20,525 nt of DNA from Bacteroidota bacterium (GTDB taxonomy: Bacteria > Bacteroidota > Bacteroidia > Cytophagales > Cyclobacteriaceae). The notes below the pieces were generated by a model, which had not been told where the DNA came from, made no database searches, and saw only the letters and a program-made list of their open reading frames with translations. Location of the stretch: contig JAEZBX010000283.1 of NCBI GenBank assembly GCA_023412765.1, positions 1 through 20,525 on the forward strand. Reading direction: 5' to 3'. Positions 6,810 to 15,027 of this stretch are shown in pieces. Position numbers and translations under genes: made by a program. The first letter of the stretch is position 1. Every line of letters begins with the position of its first letter.

Positions 6810-7736
6810 CTAATGCACAGCTACTGGATTCTCAAACACGTCTCTCAGCTTCGCCACATCAAATTTTTTCATTCGCAGAAATGCCTTGGTAACCCTGGCG
6901 ACTTTTTCTTTATCCGGATCATTTAACATACGACCCAATTCCACAGAATTTACCTGCCATGAAACACCGAACTTGTCTTTGAGCCACCCACAGTTGCTTT
7001 CCATGCCTCCGTCGGCAGTCAGTGCATTCCAGTAATAGTCGATCTCTTTCTGCGATGGGCAGTTGATTATGATTGAAATCGCTTCGTTGAACTGGAAGTT
7101 GTGTTCCTTCAAAGCGCTCTCCATAATCATGAAGGTTTGCCCTTCAAGCGTAAACTGTGCATGCGCTATGTTGCCTTCGGGTTCTTGTCCACCCGCTTGG
7201 TGCTTTGTTACACCCTGCACTGCGGAATTCTTAAACACAGAAGTATAGAAATCCAATGCCTCTCGTGCCCGGCCAGCTTGTTCACCGACAAACAGAAAAG
7301 ATGGGGTAATCTTTTGTCCGACGTCCGATATCTTTCCGTACGACACCTGCCACGACAATCCATACCTATCACTTACCCATCCGTACTTTTCACTCCAGTC
7401 ATACTTCTGATAGGGCATCAGGACATTACCTCCCTCACTCAATTTGTTCCAAATGCGATCTGTTTCTTCCATCGTTTCGCATACAACAAAATATGAGATG
7501 CTGGGATTGAAAGTAAAAAGCGGACCCCCGTTGATTGCGACGAACTTTTCGCCCGACAAATTGAATTCGACAACCATCACGGAACCTTCAGGACGCTGAT
7601 GAATCTCAAAGCCCTCCTTTCCATAACGAACTGTTTTACTTATTTCAGATTGCGGAAACACCGATGTATAAAATTTTGCTGCTTCTTCAGCCTCGCTGTC
7701 GAACCAGAGTCCATTTGATATTAACTTGTTTTTCAT
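6810..7736 (-). CDS. Tandem PhnB-like VOC family protein
   Basis: The protein has 308 residues and two successive VOC (glyoxalase/PhnB-like, also called 3-demethylubiquinone-9 3-methyltransferase-like) domains. Domain 1 (about 5-132) has NGLWFDSEAEEAAKFYTSVF and YGWVSDRYGLSWQV. Domain 2 (about 143-264) has PSFLFVG, REALDFYTSVF and CGWLKDKFGVSWQV. The C-terminal helix VTKAFLRMKKFDVAKL is typical of the family. VOC proteins bind a metal at paired beta-alpha-beta-beta-beta modules, but PhnB-like members often lack a defined activity; none can be assigned here. The ATG at 7736 is preferred because MKNKLISNGLWF is the family-typical beginning and is preceded by an A-rich leader; in-frame ATGs at 7760 and 7772 would add a Lys-rich tail. 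No signal peptide. Confidence 0.88.
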   Translation of the reverse strand: MKNKLISNGLWFDSEAEEAAKFYTSVFPQSEISKTVRYGKEGFEIHQRPEGSVMVVEFNLSGEKFVAINGGPLFTFNPSISYFVVCETMEETDRIWNKLSEGGNVLMPYQKYDWSEKYGWVSDRYGLSWQVSYGKISDVGQKITPSFLFVGEQAGRAREALDFYTSVFKNSAVQGVTKHQAGGQEPEGNIAHAQFTLEGQTFMIMESALKEHNFQFNEAISIIINCPSQKEIDYYWNALTADGGMESNCGWLKDKFGVSWQVNSVELGRMLNDPDKEKVARVTKAFLRMKKFDVAKLRDVFENPVAVH

Positions 7737-8154
7737 GGCTTTGATTTTTTTATTCTTCATGTAAAAATACATAGCGTAGAATTGAAGACGTATGTCCTAG
7801 ACGACAAAGAAGGGGGCAAAATGCGACAATAAAACTTTGTCGCATCATTGTTTAATCAGGAAATTACGGTGTAGTGTTGTGAGCTCAATAGAATACCACG
7901 TTGCGGATAGTGTACATTTTTGCCGGGATTTCATTTTACCGCTGAGACCGCTGAGGAAAATCCACGCTGAGGACGCTGAGTTCTTCATTAAAATCCTCCG
8001 ATAATAATCACGATTTAAGGCGTTAATGCCTTTCTCCGCGAACTCCGCGTGCATTCGCTCCGCGGACTCCGCGGTTAAATGCGTTCAGACATAGCGCTAC
8101 CTTTATCTACGAGTTAACGTTTCGCCAACTTGACAAATTAGAATTGCTCCGGGA
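7737..8154. other. Intergenic region with repeat family 2
   Basis: This lies between the start of the VOC gene and the 3' end of the permease gene. It holds the large inverted repeat at 7934-8079. A hairpin AAGGC (8017-8021)/GCCTT (8028-8032) lies just inside the right arm. The open frame covering the repeat (7845-8054, minus strand) is an artefact of the repeat and not a gene. Confidence 0.5.
7934..8079. repeat. Inverted-repeat element, CCGCTGAG family, copy B
   Basis: The left arm (7934-7980) reads TTTACCGCTGAGACCGCTGA, then GGAAAATCCACGCTGAG and GACGCTGAG. The right arm (8034-8079) is the reverse complement of the same framework with G for T in several units: CTCCGCGAACTCCGCGTGCA, then CTCCGCGGACTCCGCGGTTAAA. 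The arms face each other across about 53 bases. The common framework is TTTA-ACCGCKGAG-nCCGCKGAG-GAAAA-ACGCKGAG-CGCKGAG. Confidence 0.75.
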
Positions 8155-10539
8155 TCATTCGGAACGCAACGCGCTGGTCGGGTTCTCGACAGCTACTTTT
8201 GATGCATTTACACCTACGATTATTAACGCGATGGCAAAAACAATTAGCGCGCCGAGAATGAAAAGTAGTGGGTTTAACGGTGCTCTATATGCAAACCCGG
8301 TAGACCATTCACCTATTGCCCAATAGGCCACACCAATTGCGATTGCATTAGCTACGACAACCAATAAAATAAGATCTCTCATCAACAGCAAGGAGACTTG
8401 CCCTGCAGTGGCACCGAGCACTTTTCTTATTCCTATCTCTTTCCTCCTTTGCGCAGAGATGTAGGATGCGAGACCAAGAATACCCAGGCATGCAATCACG
8501 ACGGAAATCACAGAGAAAATCCTGAATATTTTACCCTGCACTATTTCACTGGTGTATAGTCTTCCGATTACCTCGTCAAGAAAAACAAACTCCAGCGGGA
8601 AACCCGTTGCAAACCGATCCCACGTCTGTTGTAAATCAGCAACAGTACGCGAAATATTTGTGCCGGATACCTTTAGTAGTAAATGTCCTCCCGAGCCGGC
8701 ATTAGAAATAATCAAAGGTTCTATTTTCTGCTTCAATGATGTGTAATGATAATCCTCTATAACACCGACAACCGATCTAAAAGTAGAATCAAATTGTGCA
8801 CGCATTACTTGTTTTCCGATTGCCTCCTCAGGAGTCCACCCGAATTGCCTAACCGCTGTTTCATTCAGAATTACCGAAGATGTACTGTCCGATGGAAATT
8901 CACTGGAAAAGAATCTTCCGGAAATCAATTTCAAATCCATTGTTTTCAGTAAGTCCTCATCACACCACAACGTTCGCATTCTCAAGTTTTCATCACTGCC
9001 CAGTAGGCTTATCGTTGACGCATCATAGAATCCTCCGGGATAACCGGAGGTATAGGACCCATTAAGTATGTTGCTGTTGTTTCGGAGTAGTTCATTTTTG
9101 AAGGCATTGCCCTGTCGTTGGATCGCATTGTTATTAATATTGACGACAACAAGCTGCTCAGGTTTGTATCCAAGATCCATCTCTTGCATGAAAGACAGCT
9201 GACTGCTCACCAACAATGTGGCAATCAACATGAAAGCTGAAATTGAGAATTGGAAAACCACAAGCGCTTTCCTCAAAAACAAATACTGCAGGTTTCCTTT
9301 TACTTCACCTTTCAAAATTTTTACGGGCTTAAAGGTTGCCAGGAGAAAAGATGGATAAGCACCGGAAATGACAGAGACGATTAGCAACAGGCTAATCAGG
9401 AAAATCAACAAATAAGGATCGCTAAAAAGACCGGGTATCGATAGCGCAAAAACTTTGTTAAAGAAAGGAATGGCAAATTGAGCTATACAAATACCCATTG
9501 TCAACGAAATCAGGCAAAGAAAAAATGATTCGGATAAGAATTGAATCGCAACTTTCTTCTGCGAGGAACCGAGTGCTTTGCGAACGCCTACTTCCTTCGC
9601 TCTTTCGTTTGTTTGGGCAGTAGCCAGGTTGATATAATTAATAGAGGCTAACAGAATCAGGAGAACTCCTACGCTCCCAAAAATAAATACGTATCGCCGA
9701 TCACCATGGAGAATATTGGTTTCGTAACGGGTGTCATAATTAAAATAAATATCATGCAGGCGTTCTAATATAAGCCCGGTTTTATTCCCGACGCGGATGA
9801 AATCACCCCCGAGATACTTTTCCATGAAAGCCGAGAATGTTTTATTCAAAAAAGCAGCATCGCTTTCGTTCTCCAGCTTAACGTAGGTGTAAAAGGAGTT
9901 TGCCCACCAGTCATCGAACCATTCTTCGTTGGCAATAATTGAAGTGGACACCACCGCCTCGAACTGAAGATGTGTTTTCTGTTGAAAGTCTTCCAGAATT
10001 CCTGTCACAACCAGGTCGTATTGGTCATCCATCCGCAGAGTCTTGCCTATCGGGTCTTCGTTCCCAAAATACTTTTTTGCAAGGCTTTTGGATATGATGA
10101 TATTGTTTGGTTGACTTAGCACTTGCGCCGGATCGCCGACAGCGAGTGGATAAGAAAAGAACTCAAAGAAATTTGCGTCGGCAAGCAAGAGTTTTTCTTC
10201 TATGTAAGCTTTGGTGTCATGCTTAATGACGCTATTAAAGGCCAGCGCTCTTGTTGTGGAGTGAACCCGGCTGTCGTAGTCCTGTTGCAGCGCATCGGCG
10301 TATGGAGCAGACGTTACACCGATGTTGTATGGCATTCCGTTTATGTTTGATTGTCTCAGCGCACGGAAGATCTTTTCACCATCATCGTGAAACTTGTCGT
10401 ACGACATTTCACTGGTTGTGAAAAGATAGATCACAATACAACATGCTGTCCCAATTGATAGCCCGGATATGTTGAGAGCTGCAAAAAATTTCCTGCGCAG
10501 CAGATTTCTAAAAATTACTTTAAGAAAGTTAATAAACAT
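8155..10539 (-). CDS. MacB/FtsX-type ABC transporter permease
   Basis: The protein has 794 residues with the duplicated layout typical of Bacteroidota MacB-like permeases: TM1 (about 19-41), a periplasmic MacB-PCD domain (44-280), three helices (284-308, 335-360, 376-400), TM5 after the linker (425-446), a second periplasmic domain (450-665), and a final FtsX domain with three helices (671-695, 715-742, 755-778). Each FtsX half has the conserved ERAKEVGVRKALGSS (312-326) or RRKEIGIRKVLGAT (698-711) coupling segment. It ends NPTSALRSE, like the NP.xSLR.E endings of the family. Such permeases use a separate ATPase and usually act by mechanotransmission in efflux or lipoprotein handling, not as classic channels. 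No ATPase, adaptor or TolC gene is in the window, so its partner is unknown. Confidence 0.92.
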   Translation of the reverse strand: MFINFLKVIFRNLLRRKFFAALNISGLSIGTACCIVIYLFTTSEMSYDKFHDDGEKIFRALRQSNINGMPYNIGVTSAPYADALQQDYDSRVHSTTRALAFNSVIKHDTKAYIEEKLLLADANFFEFFSYPLAVGDPAQVLSQPNNIIISKSLAKKYFGNEDPIGKTLRMDDQYDLVVTGILEDFQQKTHLQFEAVVSTSIIANEEWFDDWWANSFYTYVKLENESDAAFLNKTFSAFMEKYLGGDFIRVGNKTGLILERLHDIYFNYDTRYETNILHGDRRYVFIFGSVGVLLILLASINYINLATAQTNERAKEVGVRKALGSSQKKVAIQFLSESFFLCLISLTMGICIAQFAIPFFNKVFALSIPGLFSDPYLLIFLISLLLIVSVISGAYPSFLLATFKPVKILKGEVKGNLQYLFLRKALVVFQFSISAFMLIATLLVSSQLSFMQEMDLGYKPEQLVVVNINNNAIQRQGNAFKNELLRNNSNILNGSYTSGYPGGFYDASTISLLGSDENLRMRTLWCDEDLLKTMDLKLISGRFFSSEFPSDSTSSVILNETAVRQFGWTPEEAIGKQVMRAQFDSTFRSVVGVIEDYHYTSLKQKIEPLIISNAGSGGHLLLKVSGTNISRTVADLQQTWDRFATGFPLEFVFLDEVIGRLYTSEIVQGKIFRIFSVISVVIACLGILGLASYISAQRRKEIGIRKVLGATAGQVSLLLMRDLILLVVVANAIAIGVAYWAIGEWSTGFAYRAPLNPLLFILGALIVFAIALIIVGVNASKVAVENPTSALRSE

Positions 10540-10560
10540 CGTTCATCAGGTTTCTCACTG

Positions 10561-10665
10561 CGGCGCGATTATTATGCCGGAGAGAAACATACACTCTCAC
10601 GTAGCTGATTCAACCATTTCATGAACAAGAATATTTCATTTCGGAACATAATCGTCCGATTTCGG
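10561..10665 (-). promoter_or_regulatory. Possible sigma-54-like promoter and upstream dyad of the permease gene
   Basis: On the minus strand CGGCATAATAATCGCGCC (10579-10562) fits GG-N10-GC and loosely matches TGGCAC-N5-TTGC. It lies 20-odd bases before the permease ATG. Upstream are the palindrome CCGA-TT-TCGG (10656-10665) and an overlapping TCGGA/TCCGA dyad (10641-10659), which could bind an activator. The -24/-12 match has mismatches and is suggestive only. Confidence 0.22.
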
Positions 10666-10699
10666 GCAATGATATTATTCCATACACATGAACATGTAA

Positions 10700-11851
10700 T
10701 CACGTGCGGAATTTTTCAAGGTCGATATGGTTTATGGGGATAAGCTTGACCTTAAATTTTTTCGCGAACATATTCATCAAAGGGTCATTTGCTATCTTTT
10801 GCATGATCCGGGTGGTCTGCTCTTTGTCATATCCCATAACCATCTGGTCGGTAAGCTTAAGATGCTTAACTGCAAAGAAGAACCCCGCAATTACATAAGG
10901 ACCGAAAGGCGTATGCGGGATGTCAAACGATGTGCCTGTCATATTAAACAACGTGTTGGGCAAATATTCGCCGGTGTGTTTGATGCCCTTTCTCGTCATG
11001 TAAAAATTGGCAGCCCTTGTGCGAGACGCTTGCTTTGGATCGCTCATCGAAATCAATCCCGCCAATGGTTGTTGCTTCTTTGATTGATTGATCAAAAGTT
11101 CTTTTGCTTGTCGATTGTTTTCCGCATGCTTCCTCACCTCCAGTTGCACAGTATCCCAAAACGGAACTGGTGGATCTCCATCGTCGACACGAATTAAGGA
11201 ATGAATCGCATAATCCTGAATCCCGCTCGTGATTTTTATATTGAGGACCTTCAGTTCAGGATCATTCGCAATCGCTTTTTCCAACCTCGTTCTCTGATGC
11301 CGCGTATGCGTCCGCAGCAGATCGATACTACTGATCCAGTCGCCGGCGAGGTAACCATCATACGCATATACCTCACGCAACAACATTTTTATGCTGGTAT
11401 CATTCAGGATTCGATATGTCTTGCCCTTCACTTTGATCTCGGGCTTTTCAGCAACTATCATTTCCTCGATCTCAACGCCTACTTCCGAAGCATGGAGCAT
11501 CCCGCAGTTCAAGGGAGATCCGTCTACAATATGCAAATCATGGACATGACTAATGTAGTGATCGTTTGACTCCTCAGTAAGGTGGCCGTGCGTTTGAATA
11601 TGAACAAAATAACGCATGGGAACATTTTCGTCATTTTTTCTCTGGACTTGTTCAAATGTGCGCTTGATATCCATCACCACATCGGGTGTGACAAATGACC
11701 CTGCCGCTCTAATCACGTGCATTTCAATCTCGATCCCTTTTTTCCTGAATGACTCAGTTGTTTTTGAAACCGCATCCAGCTGTGTCTGACTTAGATCGCG
11801 CGCATCAGCACAGCCGATCTGGATATGAACTTGTTTTTCCTTAATGGACAT
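10700..11851 (-). CDS. Unfamiliar protein with beta-carbonic-anhydrase-like N-terminal motifs
   Basis: I do not recognise this 383-residue protein as a named family. Its first 92 residues follow the order of beta-carbonic anhydrases: a strand ending in Cys14-Ala-Asp16-Ala-Arg18 (the CxDxR zinc/dyad motif), then HVIRAAGSFVTPDVVMDI (45-62; compare the family's VIxNAG..V..D.I), then YFVHIQTHGHL (81-91) where the family has HTxCGM. The HxxC ligand pair is not conserved; His84, His88 and His90 are candidate replacements, and an NCGML appears later at 115-119. The remaining 260 residues are mixed alpha/beta without a signal peptide or membrane segment, and contain SGIQDYAIHSLIRVDDGD. Its ATG shares one base with the stop of the preceding gene (TAATG), so it is translationally coupled to the exported helical protein and protease. 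Activity is inference only. Confidence 0.6.
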   Translation of the reverse strand: MSIKEKQVHIQIGCADARDLSQTQLDAVSKTTESFRKKGIEIEMHVIRAAGSFVTPDVVMDIKRTFEQVQRKNDENVPMRYFVHIQTHGHLTEESNDHYISHVHDLHIVDGSPLNCGMLHASEVGVEIEEMIVAEKPEIKVKGKTYRILNDTSIKMLLREVYAYDGYLAGDWISSIDLLRTHTRHQRTRLEKAIANDPELKVLNIKITSGIQDYAIHSLIRVDDGDPPVPFWDTVQLEVRKHAENNRQAKELLINQSKKQQPLAGLISMSDPKQASRTRAANFYMTRKGIKHTGEYLPNTLFNMTGTSFDIPHTPFGPYVIAGFFFAVKHLKLTDQMVMGYDKEQTTRIMQKIANDPLMNMFAKKFKVKLIPINHIDLEKFRT

Positions 11852-12891
11852 TATAGTTTGTGAGGAATGTGGGTATCCATAAATTTCTTGCGGGTAGCTT
11901 CCCAGTTAGTGAGAACCTTGGATCGGCTCTTATCCAGCTGAGCCGAAGTATTATTAAACGAGTTTACAGCTTTATTATAATCATCGACCGACTTATTGAA
12001 AGCATTAACATCATCCTGGGTTCTACGGTTTGCGGGCTTCGATTCAAAAGCTTTCCTTAACTTATCGAACTCCTCCTTTTTCATCAGGAAGTCTGTCATA
12101 TATGAGGCCTTATTTGCAGCCTCGTCTTTTTGAAATTCTAATACCTCCTTGCATGCGGCTATTAAAGACCTGTCGTCATCGTATGATTTCATCGTGTCAA
12201 GGCGTTGCAACCCTTCCGATGAAAACCTGCCAAGACTGTTCTTGCTTTGTTCTACACCGTTGACGTCATTATTCTTCAACGCTTCGAGCATAAGATCTTC
12301 CTGAACATTACTTTTAAAAAACAGCAGAAAGACCTTGTTCATGTAGCTGTTTACCTCACCTGCCTTTTGTAAACGCTCTGAAAGTTTGGTAGACTGACCT
12401 TCCGTCAACCTCACATTGTGGCGCGCGGCAAAAGCTTCGTAAGCAGAGCGCACAGATGAATGTGCTTCATGAAGTTTTTCATTTGCTTTCTCCTGGATCA
12501 AAAGGTATTGCTCCATCGCATCGTAAGATCGCTCGGCTACTTCTTCCATATCGACGATCTTGTGGTAGTCCTCCTTAAAGATAGTTAGTAATACAGACCA
12601 GTATTCCTTGAAAGCGTTTCGAAGGGCTGGATCATTCTTGTAGAGGCGCAGCCTGCCACCTTCTGCGATTGACTGACTTATTGAGTTAAGAAGCTCTGTT
12701 CTGCGCTTCTCCATCTTTCGCGCTCTTCTGCCATGCGCGACCTCGCTCATGTACGACAAATATTTCTTCTGCAGATTCTCCTCCATGTCATTAAGAGCAT
12801 TCATGTGATCCACCGGACTCTCTGGCATTTGCGCAAAGACGCCCGATTGAAACATCAACACTACCAGCATACTCACCAATAAGGATTTCAT
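11851..12891 (-). CDS. Exported, mostly helical protein in protease operon
   Basis: The protein has 346 residues from the ATG at 12891 (a TTG two codons earlier, overlapping the upstream stop, is a less likely start). MKSLLVSMLVVLMFQSGVFA is a signal peptide, with cleavage expected before Gln. The mature part is rich in Lys, Glu, Ala and Leu and almost wholly helical, with a first long helical segment around 30-75, a central region around 95-170 and coiled-coil-like segments at 245-340. No catalytic motif is visible. It resembles, from memory and with low certainty, the exported helical proteins annotated as LIC11966-family surface proteins. It starts two bases after the stop of the tail-specific protease gene, so the two are almost certainly cotranscribed. 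It might be the protease's substrate, adaptor or partner; that is inference. Confidence 0.75.
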   Translation of the reverse strand: MKSLLVSMLVVLMFQSGVFAQMPESPVDHMNALNDMEENLQKKYLSYMSEVAHGRRARKMEKRRTELLNSISQSIAEGGRLRLYKNDPALRNAFKEYWSVLLTIFKEDYHKIVDMEEVAERSYDAMEQYLLIQEKANEKLHEAHSSVRSAYEAFAARHNVRLTEGQSTKLSERLQKAGEVNSYMNKVFLLFFKSNVQEDLMLEALKNNDVNGVEQSKNSLGRFSSEGLQRLDTMKSYDDDRSLIAACKEVLEFQKDEAANKASYMTDFLMKKEEFDKLRKAFESKPANRRTQDDVNAFNKSVDDYNKAVNSFNNTSAQLDKSRSKVLTNWEATRKKFMDTHIPHKL

Positions 12892-12893
12892 AA

Positions 12894-14975
12894 TCAATTT
12901 GCGGATCCTACCGCGATATAGTCACAAATAATAAAATAAGCTTCCTCTAAAGAAATATCTCTCGAAAGTTTTTCAACCCAGGAGTCGTTTTGTTGTTTTG
13001 CGTACTCATCCATTTGCAAGCGCTGCTGGCCAAAGGCGTGTGCATTTATCTTGAAAGGCGGCACACGTTGACTGCTCATTTCCTGTAGCCTTGAGAATAA
13101 TGCAGTCCTTCTATCGGCGATTCTTTGATACTCTGGCCACGATAACGAGACTGTATCAAGCTTTTGCTGGAAAGCACCGATTTCTTTACTGCATTCACCT
13201 GTGAGCGTGAACGCTTCACTTGCGCTTACCCGAAGATTGCTTTTGCTTCGTAATTCCTGAACTGGCAGTGGATTGAGAGGCGTGTAGTAAGCTTTCTTTT
13301 TTACTGAGTCAGAAGACAATGCTCCGGTCGCATGGGATTCACCCAGTCCTGCAAGATCATACAAATCCGGTATCAGGATATCGGGAGTAACACCATATTT
13401 CTGTGCGGTCTTCCCCGTTACGCGGTATATTTTCATCGCGGTGATCGTTGAAAATCCCCAACCTGAATTTATATCCAGCGTATGGTCTAATTCTACTTTA
13501 CCAGGCTGCATTGGAAAAATCCTTTGTCCGGTAGCCTTCCCGTAAGTTGTGCTTCCCACAACAACAGCACGTTTATAATCCTGAAGTGCTGCTGCAAGGA
13601 ATTCGGATGCAGATGCGCTAAGGCCATTGACCATCAAAACGAGTGGCCCATCGTACACCGTCCCCCGGTTCATATCTTTGATAGAGTTAACCACACCGGT
13701 GTTATCCTTGATCATTCCCATTGGGCCAGCATCGATGAAAATTCCTGCCATCGCTACCGCCTCGTACAAAGACCCCCCGCCATTAAATCGCACATCAAGA
13801 ATGAGACCATCGATGTTTTCTTTTTTTAACTTCAGAATTTCTTTGGCAACATCATTTGCGCATCGCGAGCTTTCACTGCCACTCCATGCAGAGTAAAACC
13901 CTGGTAGTGAAATGTAACCTATCCGCTTCTTCCCCGCCAGGATCAGGCTTTTCACAACGTTATCATCCGACTCCATCTTTTCCTTCTTCAACACAACGTT
14001 CTTGCGAACTCCACACCCTTCTCTCAACACGAATTCCATAACAACATGGTTTGACTCCATCAGCAAGTCGTTAAGCTCACCGCGGCTCATACCACTGACT
14101 TCAATCCATTCATTTGCACCCCATCTAACTTTTTCGATCACATCGCCTGATTGCACAATACCCGACCTCCAGGCAGCGCCACCAGGTGTGAGTTCGTCAA
14201 TTATCATCTCGCCTCGTTCATTTTCAGTTATTGTAATTCCAAAATAATACCCTTCGGTCCCAAGAGATGTTATATAATCATTCATTTCACTATATGACAA
14301 ATGGACACTGTGCGGATCGAAAGCAAGACCAATCGCGCGTAAGTACAATGACGCAACGTAATCTTCGAAGCCCATAGGATGCTCCACAATTCTCTGCACT
14401 GACCGTATTGCAGATTTTTTTGTGTTGCTTCGAGCCTCAACTTCTTTCGTTTGGAGAAATTTGGCATCATTAGCTGATTGTGATTTCTTCAGTCGTATTA
14501 GTTCATTGAGCGTTTCTACCTTCAGGTGCTGGAGCCAGCGCGTTTGCATTTCCTTTTCATCAGCGGGCCATTCCTTATTGGAATAGTAAAGTTCGTCCTT
14601 ACTGAAGTCAAAGGGCTTGGCCGTATGTTGCTCGATGATAGTCTTGATAGATTTAAGATTCTTGCTAAGCCGTTGCGTCACTTCTGGCAACAGCTGCCAT
14701 GACGAACCATTTATTTCGTCATCGATAGTGTTTCTGTAAGCCGAAATTTGGGCTATGTCTTTTTGGGAAAAGTAATGGCGATTGGGATCCAACTGTTTGA
14801 GAAAAAGGTCGAATGCATCCTTCGAAAAAGCGTCGTCTATGGGTCTGGGACCCACATGGTGTTCCAATAAATTTTTTTTGAACTGAGATGCTTCCTGTTG
14901 TACGGAGACCGGCGATTGAGCCAACGCAGCGAAGCCGATGAGGACCAACAAAACATTAAAAAAGCAGCGCAACAT
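12894..14975 (-). CDS. prc: Tail-specific (carboxy-terminal processing) protease, S41A
   Basis: The protein has 693 residues. A signal peptide (1-19, ending FAALA before Gln20) is followed by a helical TSP N-terminal domain (about 30-225), a PDZ domain (about 235-330, GYYFGITITENERGEMIID and GGAAWRSGIVQSGDVI), the S41 catalytic core (350-540) and a C-terminal DUF3340-type region (565-690). Catalytic residues align with E. coli Prc: Ser455 in LSASASE, Asp466, and Lys480 in YGKATGQ, with the same 25-residue Ser-Lys spacing. LILDVRFNGGGSL (391-403) is the oxyanion-region strand. It should cleave periplasmic proteins from their C-termini. It is the first gene of a three-gene operon and is divergent from the alkD-like gene across 52 bases. 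The symbol follows the family; orthology to E. coli prc is not proven. Confidence 0.93.
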   Translation of the reverse strand: MLRCFFNVLLVLIGFAALAQSPVSVQQEASQFKKNLLEHHVGPRPIDDAFSKDAFDLFLKQLDPNRHYFSQKDIAQISAYRNTIDDEINGSSWQLLPEVTQRLSKNLKSIKTIIEQHTAKPFDFSKDELYYSNKEWPADEKEMQTRWLQHLKVETLNELIRLKKSQSANDAKFLQTKEVEARSNTKKSAIRSVQRIVEHPMGFEDYVASLYLRAIGLAFDPHSVHLSYSEMNDYITSLGTEGYYFGITITENERGEMIIDELTPGGAAWRSGIVQSGDVIEKVRWGANEWIEVSGMSRGELNDLLMESNHVVMEFVLREGCGVRKNVVLKKEKMESDDNVVKSLILAGKKRIGYISLPGFYSAWSGSESSRCANDVAKEILKLKKENIDGLILDVRFNGGGSLYEAVAMAGIFIDAGPMGMIKDNTGVVNSIKDMNRGTVYDGPLVLMVNGLSASASEFLAAALQDYKRAVVVGSTTYGKATGQRIFPMQPGKVELDHTLDINSGWGFSTITAMKIYRVTGKTAQKYGVTPDILIPDLYDLAGLGESHATGALSSDSVKKKAYYTPLNPLPVQELRSKSNLRVSASEAFTLTGECSKEIGAFQQKLDTVSLSWPEYQRIADRRTALFSRLQEMSSQRVPPFKINAHAFGQQRLQMDEYAKQQNDSWVEKLSRDISLEEAYFIICDYIAVGSAN

Positions 14976-15027
14976 TGGATTTAATACAACCCCGGATTAT
15001 ACTAGCCTAATATAAAGATTTCAACAT

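Noticed and set aside
7845..8054. Open frame of 69 codons on the minus strand
   Set aside because: It lies across the left arm and centre of the CCGCTGAG inverted repeat, and its sequence is explained by the repeat units.
10700..11851. Calling the third operon gene a carbonic anhydrase outright
   Set aside because: The HxxC zinc-ligand motif is missing and most of the length is unexplained, so only a motif-level resemblance is claimed.
12889..12897. TTG start for the exported helical protein giving a 4-base overlap with the protease stop
   Set aside because: An ATG two codons later gives a normal signal peptide start (MKSLL) and a two-base gap; the choice does not alter operon coupling.
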